Shown: positions 1 to 12,143 of the stretch, piece after piece
Layout of the letters: each line of letters opens with the position of its first letter
Numbering within the stretch: position 1 is the first letter of the stretch
Origin: Trileptium ribeirensis
Lineage: Eukaryota > Nematoda > Enoplea > Enoplida > Thoracostomopsidae
Assembly (NCBI GenBank): GCA_030248225.1
Contig: JASANE010012757.1
Coordinates: 1-64,000 of the forward strand
Length of the DNA: 64,000 nucleotides
Direction: 5' to 3'
The notes under the pieces: model-generated
Told to the model about the DNA's origin: nothing
Databases searched by the model: none
Seen by the model: only the letters and a program-made list of their open reading frames with translations
Program-made: the position numbers and the translations under genes

Positions 1-1725
1 TGTTACATTTGTGCATCATAGCTTACGAAAAAACACAAGTGGTGTACCGTGCAACACCTAGTGGATAGCGCATAATAGCAAACAAAATGTGCAACACATA
101 ATACACGAAAGTGTTCATTGTCTCAAAGGGTACTACGCATGTCAGGCAAAAAAATTCAAAGACTACATGTCGCAATGTCAATATGTAAGTTATCCAACAC
201 CACCTACCATTATATATCGTCTGTCATCCAATGCTGACAAAGTTGTCTTCTTTAATATCGCTGCGTTTATAACACGCATATCACTACGATTCATGTTCAT
301 TCTGTGACGCATGGTGTTGTTGTTGAATGTGTCAAAATGCCTTGGTGCTTGATTTCATCGTTCACAACAGACTTCTAGATTCTTATGGCTCACTTCTTCT
401 CATCTCTGCCGCATTTGATGCTGTACATTTTGGACAGTAAAATCTTTTGAACTCTGAATTGGGAACCCGGCCGTCTGCGCCTTCATATTGCTAAGCATAT
501 TTTTGTTCATGGCAGAATATAAAAGATGATCTTGTTGAATTCGAGTGGAATGAGCGAGCGAGTGGAACGAGAATTTTCAGTTTTGGCTCTGGAGGGGGGT
601 TGAGGAGGTCCTGTCTGTGTGTGTCTGTCGCACCTGGATCTCGATAACGGTTGGGCGGATTTTGATGCAAATTAGTTCATTCGAACCGCAAGGGTCGGTT
701 TAGGTGTAGCCCCATTTTTGAATTTTTTCCCATGGGAAAAGTTATGGGGCAAATGACGTCATTTTGGCCCATTTTTCGGGCAGCCCCTCCAGTTCTTGCG
801 ACTTTTCTCAATAAGTAAACGAGGTATCCGCAAACTAATAGGCCTATTCCATGTATCTTTACCAGGGCGTTCCAATGATAAATAACAAGTTTTTCAACTA
901 CTTCCCAATCTGAAGTCTATAAGCTTATACTTGGCGCCAAATTTCATATTTCGTGAAAAGTCGTTGGAAATGCACCTAAATGTTTTTTGTTGCTTTTAGT
1001 GTCTTATATGGGGTTTTCTGGGCCAACAAGCTCATTGCGAGTGTCAAAAATATTGTGTGGCAAATATTTCACACTTCTGCTTCATGCTTGGTATGAAAAA
1101 TGAGACTTTTCTCAAGTGTCGGTTTGAATTCTTTAACGTTCTTTTCACGGTCAATTTAGGGTTTTATCGAATTATTAGATTGCTAGTTCATTGTTTTTGT
1201 ATTCGTTGTATGATGTTTTGTCTACTGCATACGTTGGCTATCAAAAGAGGCGGGCGTAACTATGACTCATCACTCACGGTTTACATAATGCTGCACCTGC
1301 GTACTGTGTGTAGGCTTTGTTTGTGTGTGCTTTCTACAACAGACTTCGGGGGATTGTTCTCACCACTCGAATTCTGGCTCGCAAACGAGCTTCACTAGTG
1401 GGTAATCACTGGTGTCAAAACCGTTGCGTTTGCTAACATTCGCTCGCAAATGTTACCGGTACATGGTAACAAAATGATTCCATGTCCATGAAAAGTAGTA
1501 TATACCGATCGCCATACAACTCTTTCATGTACTTGTAGTGAAATTCGTACATGGGAGCTTTCGGTAACTCGAGACCTGTAATGCGACGCATATCGAGACC
1601 TGTAATCCGACGTGTATTGGTTTCTAAAGATTTAATCTTTTATGGTGCATCTTGACTTCGACGAGTGCTTCTTAACCGTTTCCTGTTTGAACAAAGGCTT
1701 AACTTGCATATTCATGAAAAATCAT
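1..1725. other. No gene recognised
   Basis: AT-rich DNA with no reading frame that resembles a protein and no paired splice signals that I can tie to one. The stretch 546-800 is locally G/T-rich and reads like transposon-derived sequence, but I found no termini. Confidence 0.5.
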
Positions 1726-1806
1726 TTGCTCCGACCGTGGCTTGAACCAAGATCATCGGGTGTAACTCCTAGACGCTGGCCACTGTGCTATCTACTAGCT
1801 GCTCTT
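1726..1806 (-). repeat. tRNA-like sequence, probable SINE head
   Basis: On the - strand this segment carries an A-box-like motif (TAGCACAGTGG) followed about 40 bases later by a B-box-like motif (GGTTCAAGCC), the spacing of an internal RNA polymerase III promoter. The T-arm pairs only partly and the acceptor stem does not close, so a working tRNA gene is unlikely. A tRNA-derived SINE or decayed tRNA copy fits better. No 3' tail or target duplication was identified. Confidence 0.35.
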
Positions 1807-2350
1807 AAGGAACCTCAAAAAGCGAACAAACAACAATGCACGCACAAACGCACGCAGAATGACAAACTCGGCAATTTATCGTGATGCGACAAAGGTGTCA
1901 ATCAACGAACAAAAAACGTAAATGTAGACGACATTGAGCAGCGGGGTGTGCTACTAACTTGGAATATTTCCGGTCATCTGTGATTACATGGACACGGCCG
2001 TCACAGTTTCCATTGTTTTTTACCGAATACCGCATTGGCGAAGAGCGTATATAAATCTATTTAATATTCATTTGTCGCCTTCTGTCGCATCATGTTGAAT
2101 TTGATATACCGTTCCATCCATGATCATCGAAAGATTGACACTACGCGACGTACTTCTGTGAGTTTCATTCCGAAACGTAGGTATTCCTGGAGATTTCTAA
2201 AATGGCCTTTATAGCACTATTTATTGCCTTTGGTGGTACTAATTTCTCAACCGTAGTATTTCTATTTACAGAATTTGGAGCATGCGGCAGAGTTTAACAG
2301 AGGTTGCGGCTCACTGGGACGGCCAGCCATGCTAGGGGCAAACCAATTTT

Positions 2351-2467
2351 ATGGATTTACTAGCACAAAAGGTTGCTGTCGCCAACAGCACACAGCAAAA
2401 TAAAAAACAAATCAATGCGGCCGCTCGCCAAGAGAAAATTAATTTAGTTGACGCACCGGACGACTAA
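2351..2467 (+). CDS. Possible short coding segment, 38 residues
   Basis: A reading frame from ATG at 2351 to TAA encodes a hydrophilic Gln/Asn/Lys-rich peptide ending in an acidic VDAPDD tail. A plausible splice acceptor (pyrimidine-containing tract then ACAG) lies upstream near 2271. The frame is closed by TAG seven codons before the ATG. The composition looks more protein-like than its surroundings, but length and isolation keep confidence low. No family recognised. Confidence 0.2.
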   Translation: MDLLAQKVAVANSTQQNKKQINAAARQEKINLVDAPDD

Positions 2468-2514
2468 GAAAGAATGTTCAAGCAAGTAAAGTTCAAGTAA
2501 GTTGCTCGATAAAC

Positions 2515-4130
2515 CAGCCTAGGAGAAAGGGAAGGAGTAGAGGTAAGGGAAGGAAAATAGAAAAGTGTGGAAAGAAAAAGGCAAATGGGTAAATTTTCGA
2601 CGGGAATTGGGGAATAATGGAAATAAGTGGATGGATAGGAAGGGGGATGGGTAGGATAGAGAAGGAAGTTTTTGGAAGGCAGGTGTGAAATGAGTAACGG
2701 ATAGTGATGGAGGGAATGAAATGTGTATTTGAAATGGAAAATGGAAGTTTTTAGAGTTAAAGAGGAAAAGGAATATGGGTTTTACCGAAGTGGGATAGAA
2801 ATATGAAGGTTGTGAAAAAGGAATTTTTTAAGGGAAATGTATAATTTTCCTTAAGATGTGTGCACCTAGGGTGGGATTCTATCACAGAGCCAATTCCGGC
2901 TCGTAACAAAAACGCTCAGCCACATCCAGCCCTTCATAAATAAAATAAATAGCTAAGCTGTGCTAGTATGTTTGTACGGGCCGGGAGTGGCTACGTCTCA
3001 GGGTTTGATAGCCAAGACGGGCTACTGAAAAAAATATTTACTACATTCAGTTTAGCAGATTGTGTTATACCGAAAATATTTAGCTCTAGGCCAAAAAAAG
3101 CCAATATTAGTAGTAATTCAAAGCAAAGCACATAAATTCAGGCAAAATAAATACATTAATATAGCTATTTTAAAAATTTTTGTTTAAGCTCCTTTTACAA
3201 GCTAACCTGGTAGCTATGTGAAACAGGCTTTTTCATATACGAAAATTATGCTATTCTAACTGACAGAATGTATTACGAATATATGACCATTCAATTTCCA
3301 TTTTTAGCGATTTTCCATTGTCGGCATATATTTCTGGCTTTTAGAGCCGATTCCGACCCTTGTGACAATTTATCAGCCTCACCTTACTATTAGCTAAAGA
3401 TATTTGCAGGGTCTGGTTCAGCCAAAAAATGTCAACCAAAAATAGCTGACCGCGGTTAACCAAGCATGGCTTTAGAGCCACGGCAGACTGTGACAAAATC
3501 CGGCCCTGTTTAATGCACACATCTCAAGGAAAATGATGCAAAAGGTAAAAGGAAGAGTGTACAGAATGGAATTGCATCGGGGAATTTGGTAGGCAATGTG
3601 AAAAGGGAGGAGGAAGTTTTAGGTTTTTTTGGAAATTGGGGAAAAGAGGAGTTTTAAGGTAAAAGCGTTATCGAAGAAGTCAGGACATAGGTAAAGCGAG
3701 AAAACTAAGAGTGGCTGTCTAGATTTGAGAGAACTTACACAGGGCGTTTCGTGATATAAAGGGAAAGTGTAGAAAAAATTGGAAATTTGAAAAAGGGGTA
3801 ACAGAAGGAAATAGGGAGAAAGAAGGGATGCGGAAGGAAAATAATGTATTTGGAAAATTTGAGAATTATTTCAGGGAAAAATTGGAGAGGAGGGGAAGAC
3901 TATATAGAGTACACCTTGAATTGAAAAATGGAGAATATTGGGGAAAGTAGAAATAAAGAAAGTTCCTGCACAATGGGTATAAAATTGACAAGGGTATGGG
4001 AAAAGTGTGATGAATAGGTGAGCGTTTTGCTTGGAAAAAGAGGAAATAATTTGGAGAATTTTGCGGATATTTGGAAAAGGTTTAAATGAGATAAAATAAT
4101 ATTAATGGTAAAATAAGAAAAATGCAATTA
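2515..4130 (+). repeat. Cytosine-poor G/A/T-rich block A
   Basis: Apart from an inserted MITE (2838-3540), this block is composed almost entirely of A, G and T on the + strand, with short runs such as GGAAAA and GGGAAT. The same style resumes immediately after the MITE, so one cytosine-poor block was split by the insertion. Two similar blocks occur in the window at 6154-6869 and 43740-44530, all in the same strand orientation. No coding potential. Confidence 0.6.
2838..3540. mobile_element. MITE, TGCATCA family, copy 1 (703 bp)
   Basis: The left end TGTATAATTTTCCTTAAGAT and the right end read in reverse (TGCATCATTTTCCTTGAGAT) form an imperfect terminal inverted repeat of about 50 bp, including GATGTGTGCA and a TATCACAG/TTGTCACAG inner block. 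The interior has no reading frame, so it is non-autonomous. It interrupts the cytosine-poor block. The flanks read AAA on both sides. A second copy of similar length is at 23827-24562, and both share an internal phrase TGTTTGTAC near GCCGGG. Confidence 0.75.
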
Positions 4131-6153
4131 ATTACTTAGCTAATACAGAACAACAAATGATGAGGTATAGATAAGGTGGTGTCGGGGGTTACCTAGGCTA
4201 CCCAGGGGTTTCCGGGGCTAAAATCCCAATTTCTCTTGTTTTTCACTAAATCCTTTATTATACGTTTCCCCCGAATTTTAAGTTTTACAAAATTCTAAAA
4301 TTTTAAAACTTTCTTTTTCTTTTCCTAATTTGCATACAATCCATTTGTTTTTCTGACTAGCTATGTATAATTAGGTTAATTCTTATTTTAGTTTCGAGTC
4401 TGCTTTTAGTCTTCGCGGAGCGCGCGGATGAGACGTCGATGCTTAATTGAATATAGTTTAGCGACATTGGTTTTATTTTCATTGATTACTTAGCTAATGT
4501 TGTGGTTATCGTTTCCGTTTACTTACGGTTTATGCGCTAGGGTTTTAATGTTGGGAGTGTTAGCGTAGAGTGCAGAGGTTGACAGCGGCACGTATATCAT
4601 ATACGGTTACCTTATATTGCTGTCCTACTGGAAAGGTGCTTACACTCGGCCCTTCGCCCAGTGGATTAGCGGTTGTAAATTCGGAAACTCCTATGCTCGG
4701 GTTTCCTATACGAAAGATTTGGCCTAACTACAGTAGAGTTACGGAGCGTAAGAAATGCGCCTTATTTATGGTCTCGATAATGATAGACGATTGTAAAGCA
4801 AATCATAGGATTGCTTTGTGAAGATTTTTAGAGTGGTACGAACGCGTCTAGTATACCTGAGCCGCAACACAAATAAGTAATCCTAACCTCATTGTCGGAG
4901 CTGGATTTCTTTATTGGCTGTGTAGTTCCGTGCTTACGCGGCGCTCCGACCCCCAGTGCTTACTATAATACACAATGTTTATAACTTAGTTACAGTATAG
5001 GCCACCAAATACCTCTTCTGCGGCAGACTGGGGTGCGCGAGATTGTGGTCTAGCGCCTAGTAAAGTGGTGATGAATAAATTCCACAGCTCTTCTGTTTAG
5101 AACACAACCCAACGGCAATAGCCGCTCGGCAACTAACAATATAACTCTATTACGCTCTCCTTGGTTAATACCACAATAGCCCAGCGATCATAAATGTTTA
5201 TTGACCAATGTAACGAAGTGTCGAGTCTTTAACATATCGCGGCAACTTGTATTGCGGCACTCACACGCGAGCTCCCAACACGTCCGACCTAAACACTGTA
5301 GGTAAGTAACGCAGACTAAAAGTTATAACAGCACGAAATATCCAAGAACTAGGGCTATAATGTAGACCAGTAGTAACGCATACGGTAGCATAACAGCGTT
5401 CTAAAATAGTTATACGTTAGCGGATTCGGCCTAGGCACTGCAGACGACAAGCAAGGACTGATAAAAGATCGACATACACGCGACTAGCTTCCACAGTCGG
5501 TAGTAATGGTTATAAATATGGTCTTTACGCTAACCACTAAAGTTAACCCGAGAGAAACTCGCTTAAGCCGCGGAGACCTGCCTCCATCGTTACGTATCGG
5601 AAACTTTGTAGTAACCCGCTAGCACGGTCTACAATCAATTTCGAATGTGTAATACGACTATGTAATTTTAGTTACAATTGCCGCTACATAACAAAAGAAT
5701 CTTACGGTCTGACCTGAACATGAAACCTCGCTGACATTTGACACCTTCTTCGAAAGCATGAGTAAACAAATAAACATATAAAAACAAAAAATAAAACGCT
5801 CGATTAGCTAGATAATTACCTATTGTCCGCAATGAAGTCTTTAAACCATAGTCTCATCAAACGCAGTAAACACGATAAGAACGGTGCATCGATATAACCC
5901 TACTCGACAAACAAAGAGCACCGATACACTGACATTTCAATTCGAAAAACAACACGTTGACTGCTCTAGCTAGGTCACCAATTGTTCAAAATCCAAAAAC
6001 ACAATAATAAAAAAATTACATAATCATTCAAATTCAATATATATATCAAGTAAATACATTTGAATTTACGCAACGCCGTACAGACGCAAACAAAATGTAC
6101 CCCGTACCGTACTACGCATTTAAACGACGAAATATACTATATATACAATATAC
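4131..6153. other. No gene recognised between two cytosine-poor blocks
   Basis: About 2 kb of mixed composition with many short YAG/YTAG-like words and no long reading frame or repeat termini. The last part (5760-6150) is relatively G-poor before composition flips to C-poor at about 6154. It may belong to the same repeat unit as its flanking blocks, but I could not show matching ends. Confidence 0.4.
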
Positions 6154-6869
6154 ATTATAGATTTAAGGAAAATAAGTGAAATTGGTGAAAAGGAGAAATT
6201 TTAGAGAAATGGGGTAAAAAGGAGAGGGGCGGTTTGGAAAAAGTAGGGGGAGATGGGTGGTAAAATTTCAACATTGTGAAAGGAGTAGGTGGGGGAGTTT
6301 GTATTTTAAATTTGAGGAGTGGGGGTTAAATATTTATGAAATGGGAGATGTTTGAAAAATGTGAAAAGTTGGAGAAAAATGGGAATTTCGGAAAATAGAA
6401 ATTTATGAAAAATAGAGGAATTGGAAAGGGGTGGAGTAGATATATGAATAGGGGTGGTAAGGGAAAAAGGATATTAAATTTGGGATGGGTTGGTAGGGTT
6501 TTGGGGAAATAAGGGATATTTGTAAAAGATGAGAAAGTGGAGAAAAAGGATATTTTTGGAAAGGGTAAATTTATAGGGAATAAAAAGAAGAGGAAAGAGG
6601 GGGTTTAATATGTGGTTAGATGTAGTTAAGGAAAAAAATATGAAGATTTTAGGGGAGTTGATTAAGTTTTGGTGGAGAGGGAGGGATTTAAATTTTGGTA
6701 GAAAAATAGGAAAAGGAGAAAAATGGATTTTGGGTATTTTTAGGTTGTGTGTAGAAGAAAAGGATGGGTGAGGTATATATTGTAGGAAAAAGGGTGGGGA
6801 AAAAGAAAAAGGGTGTTTTATATGATTTTGTTTAGGAAATTTTGGTTTTGGGGAATTTGGGTATGGTAT
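6154..6869 (+). repeat. Extreme cytosine-free block B
   Basis: By direct reading only four cytosines occur on the + strand in 716 bases (6230, 6269, 6272, 6389), and none at all from 6390 through 6869, a run of 480 bases. Guanine is abundant, often in runs of three to five, so this is a strand asymmetry and not simply AT-richness. It is bounded by AT-rich, TATA-rich sequence on both sides. No reading frame is supported and no fixed tandem period was found. Confidence 0.9.
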
Positions 6870-7479
6870 CGATACTTATATGAGTTTTATTTTATTTTAT
6901 ATATTTATAGTTAAACACATAGCTAGTTTATATTTATATATAATATATAGTAGGATATATATAATTAGTTGTCATGCGTTTAAAGACGTAATCTTTCGGT
7001 TTTAAGTTACACGATCATTGGACAACTGATTTACATTGAGCCTTGTAGTACAGATTGTACCAAAAAATTTCAATTGAAAACACGAAACTGAAGAACGAGG
7101 TTGAATTCTGCTGTTTAGGCAACGCATCCAAAACAATCGTATCGTACGCCCCGACATAGGGGCCGCATTGCAAAACCAGGTATACCTTATGTTGCATTAA
7201 ACCACTCTGGCAATCCAACAAAGTGACACTGTCCGCGGAGCCACAACTTTGTTATGCCCTGTCCCACCGATATTACTGGATGCAAGCAGAGTATGGCCTG
7301 TAAAATTAACGAGTTGTTAAAATGCATTGTGTTTGACAACTTATGCTGCCGCATTATCATCAGTGTACCAAAGGCTGTTCACTTGAACAACGACGAGCTT
7401 GCTTGCAAATACACCACACATCTCCGATAAGCGGCCTGTTACAACAAGAAAATATCCAACTCTTGGGCTATACGATGCC
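6870..7479. other. No gene recognised
   Basis: AT-rich at first (to about 6970), then ordinary composition. Short frames here show no recognisable domain. Confidence 0.4.
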
Positions 7480-7690
7480 GATGGATCATGAACGGCTACC
7501 GTCTAAACTGCTTGTTACACCAGCTTCGGCAACATGGACCAGTTCGAGAGGTCCCTTTGATATAACATGAAAGCAATAAATCCTGAGCGATAACAAACAC
7601 ACATTGTCGCAAATTCTCACACAGACATTGCAGCAATGAAACCGTGCATGTCATCCATCCCTGAAGTAGTGGGGAGCAATATATTGCTAG
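7480..7690 (-). pseudogene. Possible Copia-type integrase remnant
   Basis: On the - strand, frame pieces read a Cys-x2-Cys pair followed about 25 residues later by GPLELVH and then a GSR-like element. This is the order seen at the start of Copia integrase cores, where the PLELVH phrase follows a zinc-binding HHCC motif. The core aspartates are not recognisable and the frame breaks soon after. The match is short and could be chance. Confidence 0.25.
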
Positions 7691-7937
7691 ATATGGCAAA
7701 AATTAGTGAAAATTTTAGCAAAATTCTGGAAATTAATGAGGTTCTATAAGTTTCAAGAAGTTACCTCCGGTCGCCTTACCCCTCCACCATCCCTTTTCAC
7801 AACTGAACTTCACAACGGTTTTGTGACAGCAAGGCAGCGCCAGATAAGGATATCTCAATGGTCTCTTGTCGGTTTACAGATACTTTGAGTCGAAGAGTCA
7901 AGGCAAGCGTAGCGTGGACTGTAATCAGTGTGTTGCC

Positions 7938-8180
7938 TAGTAACTACGACGTTTGTGCGTAGAGGTCTTACACCGCTTTGAAAACAGAATGTGGTCTACT
8001 TGATGCCAAATTTCATTTCTTTTAGCTCCATGTTTTGAGGTGCCCTCATACGATGTTATTTGCGTTCGCCAAGGAATAGTCCGAATGTTTTTGCCGTGTA
8101 GACCAGACTGCTTCCGTTGTCGTTTCTCTGTTCCATGAGAAGTTACCGACAGATTGTCGACGTTGTTACGATTCGATTCT
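7938..8180 (-). pseudogene. LINE endonuclease fragment
   Basis: The - strand frame holds a QVDHILFSKR stretch followed by a basic segment and a RSY terminus. In APE-type endonucleases of LINE elements the equivalent region reads (N)QIDHxLxxKR and leads to a R(S/A)(Y/F/R)RGAD segment. The SDH catalytic triad end is lost after a stop. The piece is adjacent to other transposon relics, so a degraded insertion is likely; the domain order beyond this motif cannot be followed. Confidence 0.45.
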
Positions 8181-8338
8181 CTGAGATGCACGCTATATCA
8201 ATGGATCGGAAATGTAATGGCCCCACCATTAGTATTTATCGTTCAGGCGGTAGCATTGCGCGGATATTCCAATAAAAAATTTTATGAGCCACGTTGGTGA
8301 TTTTTGGTATTTTACCCATTCATAAATTTATATATATA

Positions 8339-9374
8339 GGGTGTCCCATATGTAACGCCCCAGCATTAAAGTAACCCAGCACGCCAAATAATCTACAATA
8401 TCTAGCAATGTTTGGTATGCATGTGCTCTAACTTGGGTTTTTGATGAATAACACTTACCCTTAGTGCGAACCTGGGCGCGTCCAAGATCAATGCATTCGG
8501 CCAATCGAAAACACACGCTTCCTCAAACTTTATCAACCATGTCAAGCTCCAAAATACAGAACTTCTTCGATATACCCTGTTTTGGGCACATCATGGTGTG
8601 TGGTTTGCGCTTGTATACCTTCTCCTTCAATACTCACCACAGAAAAAAGTCAGATGGTGTTAGATTATAAGAACGAACAATTCGGTAGTGCCTCGGCGTC
8701 CCAGGCAACGGTCAGGGAAGGTTTCGTCCAACCAATGGCGCACAACCATCCCAAAATGAGTAGACCCTGCATAAAATCAAGCCTGTCAATATTTGGTAAA
8801 TGTTGAATATTATAATAAAATTCATTTCTTAGCATCATTAGATAGTTGTCTACATTCTCAGTACCATCGAAAATATCCACCAGACCAGATTCCGATCTAT
8901 ACTGTCAGACTAGGGAGATTCGTACGGTGTTCGATAGTGTTATGAGCGTTTTGTGCATACCAATATATATAATTATGCCGGTTAACGTGGCCGCTCAGTT
9001 TAAAATTGCTTTAGTCTGACCAAATGACTTCGTAAAATATGTCCGGGTCATCGTCGGAACAAGCAGCCGTTTTTCACAAAATTCAACCCTGCGATCACAA
9101 TCGTCATCATTCAGAGCACGAATTAACGTCGGTCTAAACGGTTTTAGAACCATATTTTTAACAATCCTGAAAACAATCTATTTTCTGATGCCGGTTTAAA
9201 CAGTACAACGATGAATTGGCTTTGTCGGACTATTGTCAAAACGATAGGAAATATCAGCTATCGCAGCATCACAGCATCAGCGCAGCATCACCGGTCTCTC
9301 TGTTCGGGGCAGTTCAGCTACGTAACCTGTTAGATCAAATCTTTGAAGCAATAGATATATGATATGGGACTGTG
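8339..9374 (-). pseudogene. Degenerate Tc1/mariner-like transposase element
   Basis: Joined mentally across several frame breaks, the - strand shows the order expected of a mariner-superfamily DDE transposase of the type common in arthropods and other invertebrates: LIRALNDDDCDRRVEFCE (about 9080-9130), FDGTENVDNYLMML (about 8845-8870), FGMVVRHWLDETFPDR (about 8720-8770), GRRG, LTPSDFFLW (about 8655-8680) and LKEKVYKRKP. The catalytic aspartate before the FQQDGAPPH-like site is not preserved. The left edge GGGTGTCCCATAT (8339) and a GTCCCATAT match near 9361-9372 in reverse are plausible terminal repeats about 1.04 kb apart. Multiple stops and shifts make it a dead copy. Confidence 0.7.
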
Positions 9375-9793
9375 GAGCCAAATGCCGGGACCATTTTTGC
9401 ACAACTTCCCGTCGGTAAACAGAATACCACCTTGCTGCAGTTATTCAATCAGCCAAATTAAGTCGAGTATCAGACATTTTATTGTAAGTAGATATTTATA
9501 ATATTTTCGTTTATAAATTCCTGAAAGTATGAGGGCTGTAATTAAGTTGTGTCAATCTCAGCAATTTAATACAGATTCATAAGTATTGTAGGAGCCGAAT
9601 CTAGATTGCTCCGCATTGTTGAAATGCAACATCGTGCTAGTTTTTGTCGTGATTACTTTTTTTACGATGTGTGACAATAAGCGCGCTTATTCATGCAAAG
9701 TTTTATGCCCATTAGATTAGCTTAAGCGAAATTGATAAATCATAACTTACAATCTAAGTGCGAAATCAGCGATATCCTGAGCAAGTTCCGTTA
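9375..9793. other. No gene recognised
   Basis: Between the mariner-like relic and a MITE I see no coding or repeat structure. Confidence 0.4.
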
Positions 9794-10281
9794 TGCGGCG
9801 TTCACGTTATAATGTCCTTGCTGTTTGGAACTCTGTAGTCGCGATCCTACCGGCCAGACAATCAGGGTCACGCAGATACTGTAAATAAATCATATATTAT
9901 AATCTAGCTACTGCATTTTTTCTTTACAGTGTCGTACATACCCTTAGCTACCAACTTGGCGCGAATTAACTGTAACGGACACCGTCGGGAGCTAATGCGG
10001 TTTATTAGTCATCTGTGCTGTGTAGTTTTTCTTAAATTCTTGATATTTGTATCTCGGCTATCTGAACGTTTATGAAATGCCGCACACTTTCAATAAAACT
10101 GCTAGAAGGCACGATGTGCTTAACAGTGTCGAGAACTGGCAATACCCCTAGTTATGTACCGTTTAAATAATTTATAAAGAACATGGGGTTGTCTAAGACA
10201 ACATGTTGTAGACAGTGTGCCTGACACTGTGTGGTGTACGTAGGATCCAAATGCTGGGGACATTATAACGTGAACGCTGCA
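9794..10281. mobile_element. MITE, TGCGGCG family, copy 1 (488 bp)
   Basis: The left end TGCGGCGTTCACGTTATAAT is matched in reverse by the right end (TGCAGCGTTCACGTTATAAT), and the match runs on through TGTCC and a TTTGGAAC/TTTGGATC block for about 40 bp. Both sides are flanked by TTA, a 3-bp duplication of the TWA type used by PIF/Harbinger elements. The interior is non-coding and contains nested short inverted repeats (for example GACAGTGTGCCTGACACTGTG). Copies 2 and 3 are at 47074-47588 and 60191-60689. Confidence 0.8.
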
Positions 10282-10884
10282 TTATTTGGACTGATCTATG
10301 TTTAGGCGGTGTGGACATTAAGGCCCAGTGATAATATCTAACCGGATGCAATTTGCACCAGAACGGCGTACGGCCGTGTCCGCTTATGACAAGTCATCAC
10401 CGGTAATCGAATACTTAAGCATCAAAACATGATTTATTAGCAACGTAGCTGAGAGATAGCGAACTGTAGAAGTTAGAATGAAAGTTCAGAAAATAATCAA
10501 ATGCTTAAAGTTCGCAGCTGGCCTCCAAGCTGTGTTCGATAAAGATTACGACTCGGCTATTCGCCCGGTTTCCGTAGTATTTTGAAACCCACACAGTTCA
10601 AGTTATCATACCATATGATAATTTCGTAATATTCCGTCCCAACTCATAAACTTTAACATTATACCATACAAATCGACACGTAAACTAAGCACGTTGGTAA
10701 CTCGGCGAAACCTAACTAACAAAACTATAGATACTGTATGGCGTTAAGAGTATCTATATTTATTATCATTTCGCACGAAATGAAGGTATGTGCACATATT
10801 TTAGATATAATTTCGTTCTTTAACCGTATTTTGTGTGCAAGAATTGCAACTATTTGCTTAAATTGGCCACAATTTGCTTGAATA
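10282..10884. other. No gene recognised
   Basis: Ordinary AT-rich sequence without recognisable coding or repeat termini. Confidence 0.4.
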
Positions 10885-11275
10885 CTAACGTGATTCTTAT
10901 AATATTATAATTACATGCTATATCTATAACAATATATAATTACAAATATATTTGTAATAATATATAATTATATAATGCATATTGAAGTATGGTTACTAAG
11001 TTGGGACATATAAATCATAGGTGTCGATGAGAGGCTACCGCCCCAAGGATGAGACCTTCTAAGCAATATTAGTCCCTCTCCCCGCACCCCACAGCGGCGC
11101 CCCGGAAACGGAGAATTTTCGCGAAAATTAGGAAAAATTGAGCTAAAATGTATGATATAAATATATATTGAATGTATATAACAATATTATATATTATGTA
11201 ATTATATTGTGACAATATGCAAATATAGTATAATTATAGTTTTTGATAATGTAATTAGTTTAAATATATAATGGC
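10885..11275. repeat. AT-palindrome-rich tract
   Basis: Dense short palindromes of the TATAATTATA type on both sides of a short GC-rich island (11035-11115). A similar AT tract is at 51690-51980. These can form cruciforms and may mark repeat edges. No coding potential. Confidence 0.5.
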
Positions 11276-11851
11276 AAATTATAACATGAGTAATTATATG
11301 TCTGTACGTCGCATTTGAATAAGTTTACTTTTGGCATTATTAAAAGATATGTACTTTTTATATATTAAAGTAGATTAGTTTTGTAACTCAGTCTAAATAT
11401 AACAAATGAAGTATTCGTTTGTTTATTTCAGATTCCAATTTTCCAGGAACTGTTGTCTACGGGTCATACAACAAATTTTGTTTGTGGCGCTAGCTAGCGG
11501 TGAGCGTGTGTTTCCATCAATTTTTGTAAAATGTCTGGAAATATCTATAGTTAATTGGGTTCATCCCAAGAAGATACATACAATTTTCATTAAGAAAATG
11601 TAGGTATAAATACGTGTACGGAGCTCAACTGTCTTATGACTAATCTAAATTGTGTTTTAGCAGTGATATGACAGCACATTTTACAAATCGAATAAATTTG
11701 CTAACAAAACAATTTTATGAACATAGGCATAAATATATTTCATAACAAATAAGTAAATATATAGATAACAGAATGGGGCAAGTACCTACCACCACTTACA
11801 TCTGTTATAAGTTGCGATCGTATTTTAATGACTTGCAAACGTCTATCTGTA
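11276..11851. other. No gene recognised
   Basis: A 65-codon frame at 11406-11603 has no family features. Otherwise nothing supported. Confidence 0.35.
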
Positions 11852-12143
11852 TTAGTATTTTTTGAAAATTTTAAGATTGGCAGGCGCAACGACAACCCTC
11901 TTTCTCGTGTCTTTGCATACTTTTATTCTTGACTTTCGAAGTCTTCGATGATGTCCACGTGTTCGCAGATTTATTCTGTGCTTTGGCGACTCTATCTGCC
12001 TTCTTTCCTTATTATTATACTTGCCTATTGGTGGAGATGTTCTCTCGTCTTCTTTTTGTTGTGGGCCCCTTTTTTTGGGCAGGTACAGGAAATTTCTGCT
12101 TTGCGCTTCGTTGTTTTGGTTTTTATTATTCTCTTCTTGTGGG
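11852..12143 (-). CDS. Possible Lys/Arg-rich terminal exon, unknown
   Basis: On the - strand a splice-acceptor-like TTTGTAG precedes an open frame of about 96 codons ending in TAA. The peptide is very basic, with Gln/Asn-rich and Arg-rich parts (for example TRGHHRRLRKSR), as expected of a nucleic-acid-binding or disordered tail. No upstream exon was found, and a T-rich + strand makes such frames likely by chance. Could be a real 3' exon or noise. Confidence 0.2.
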
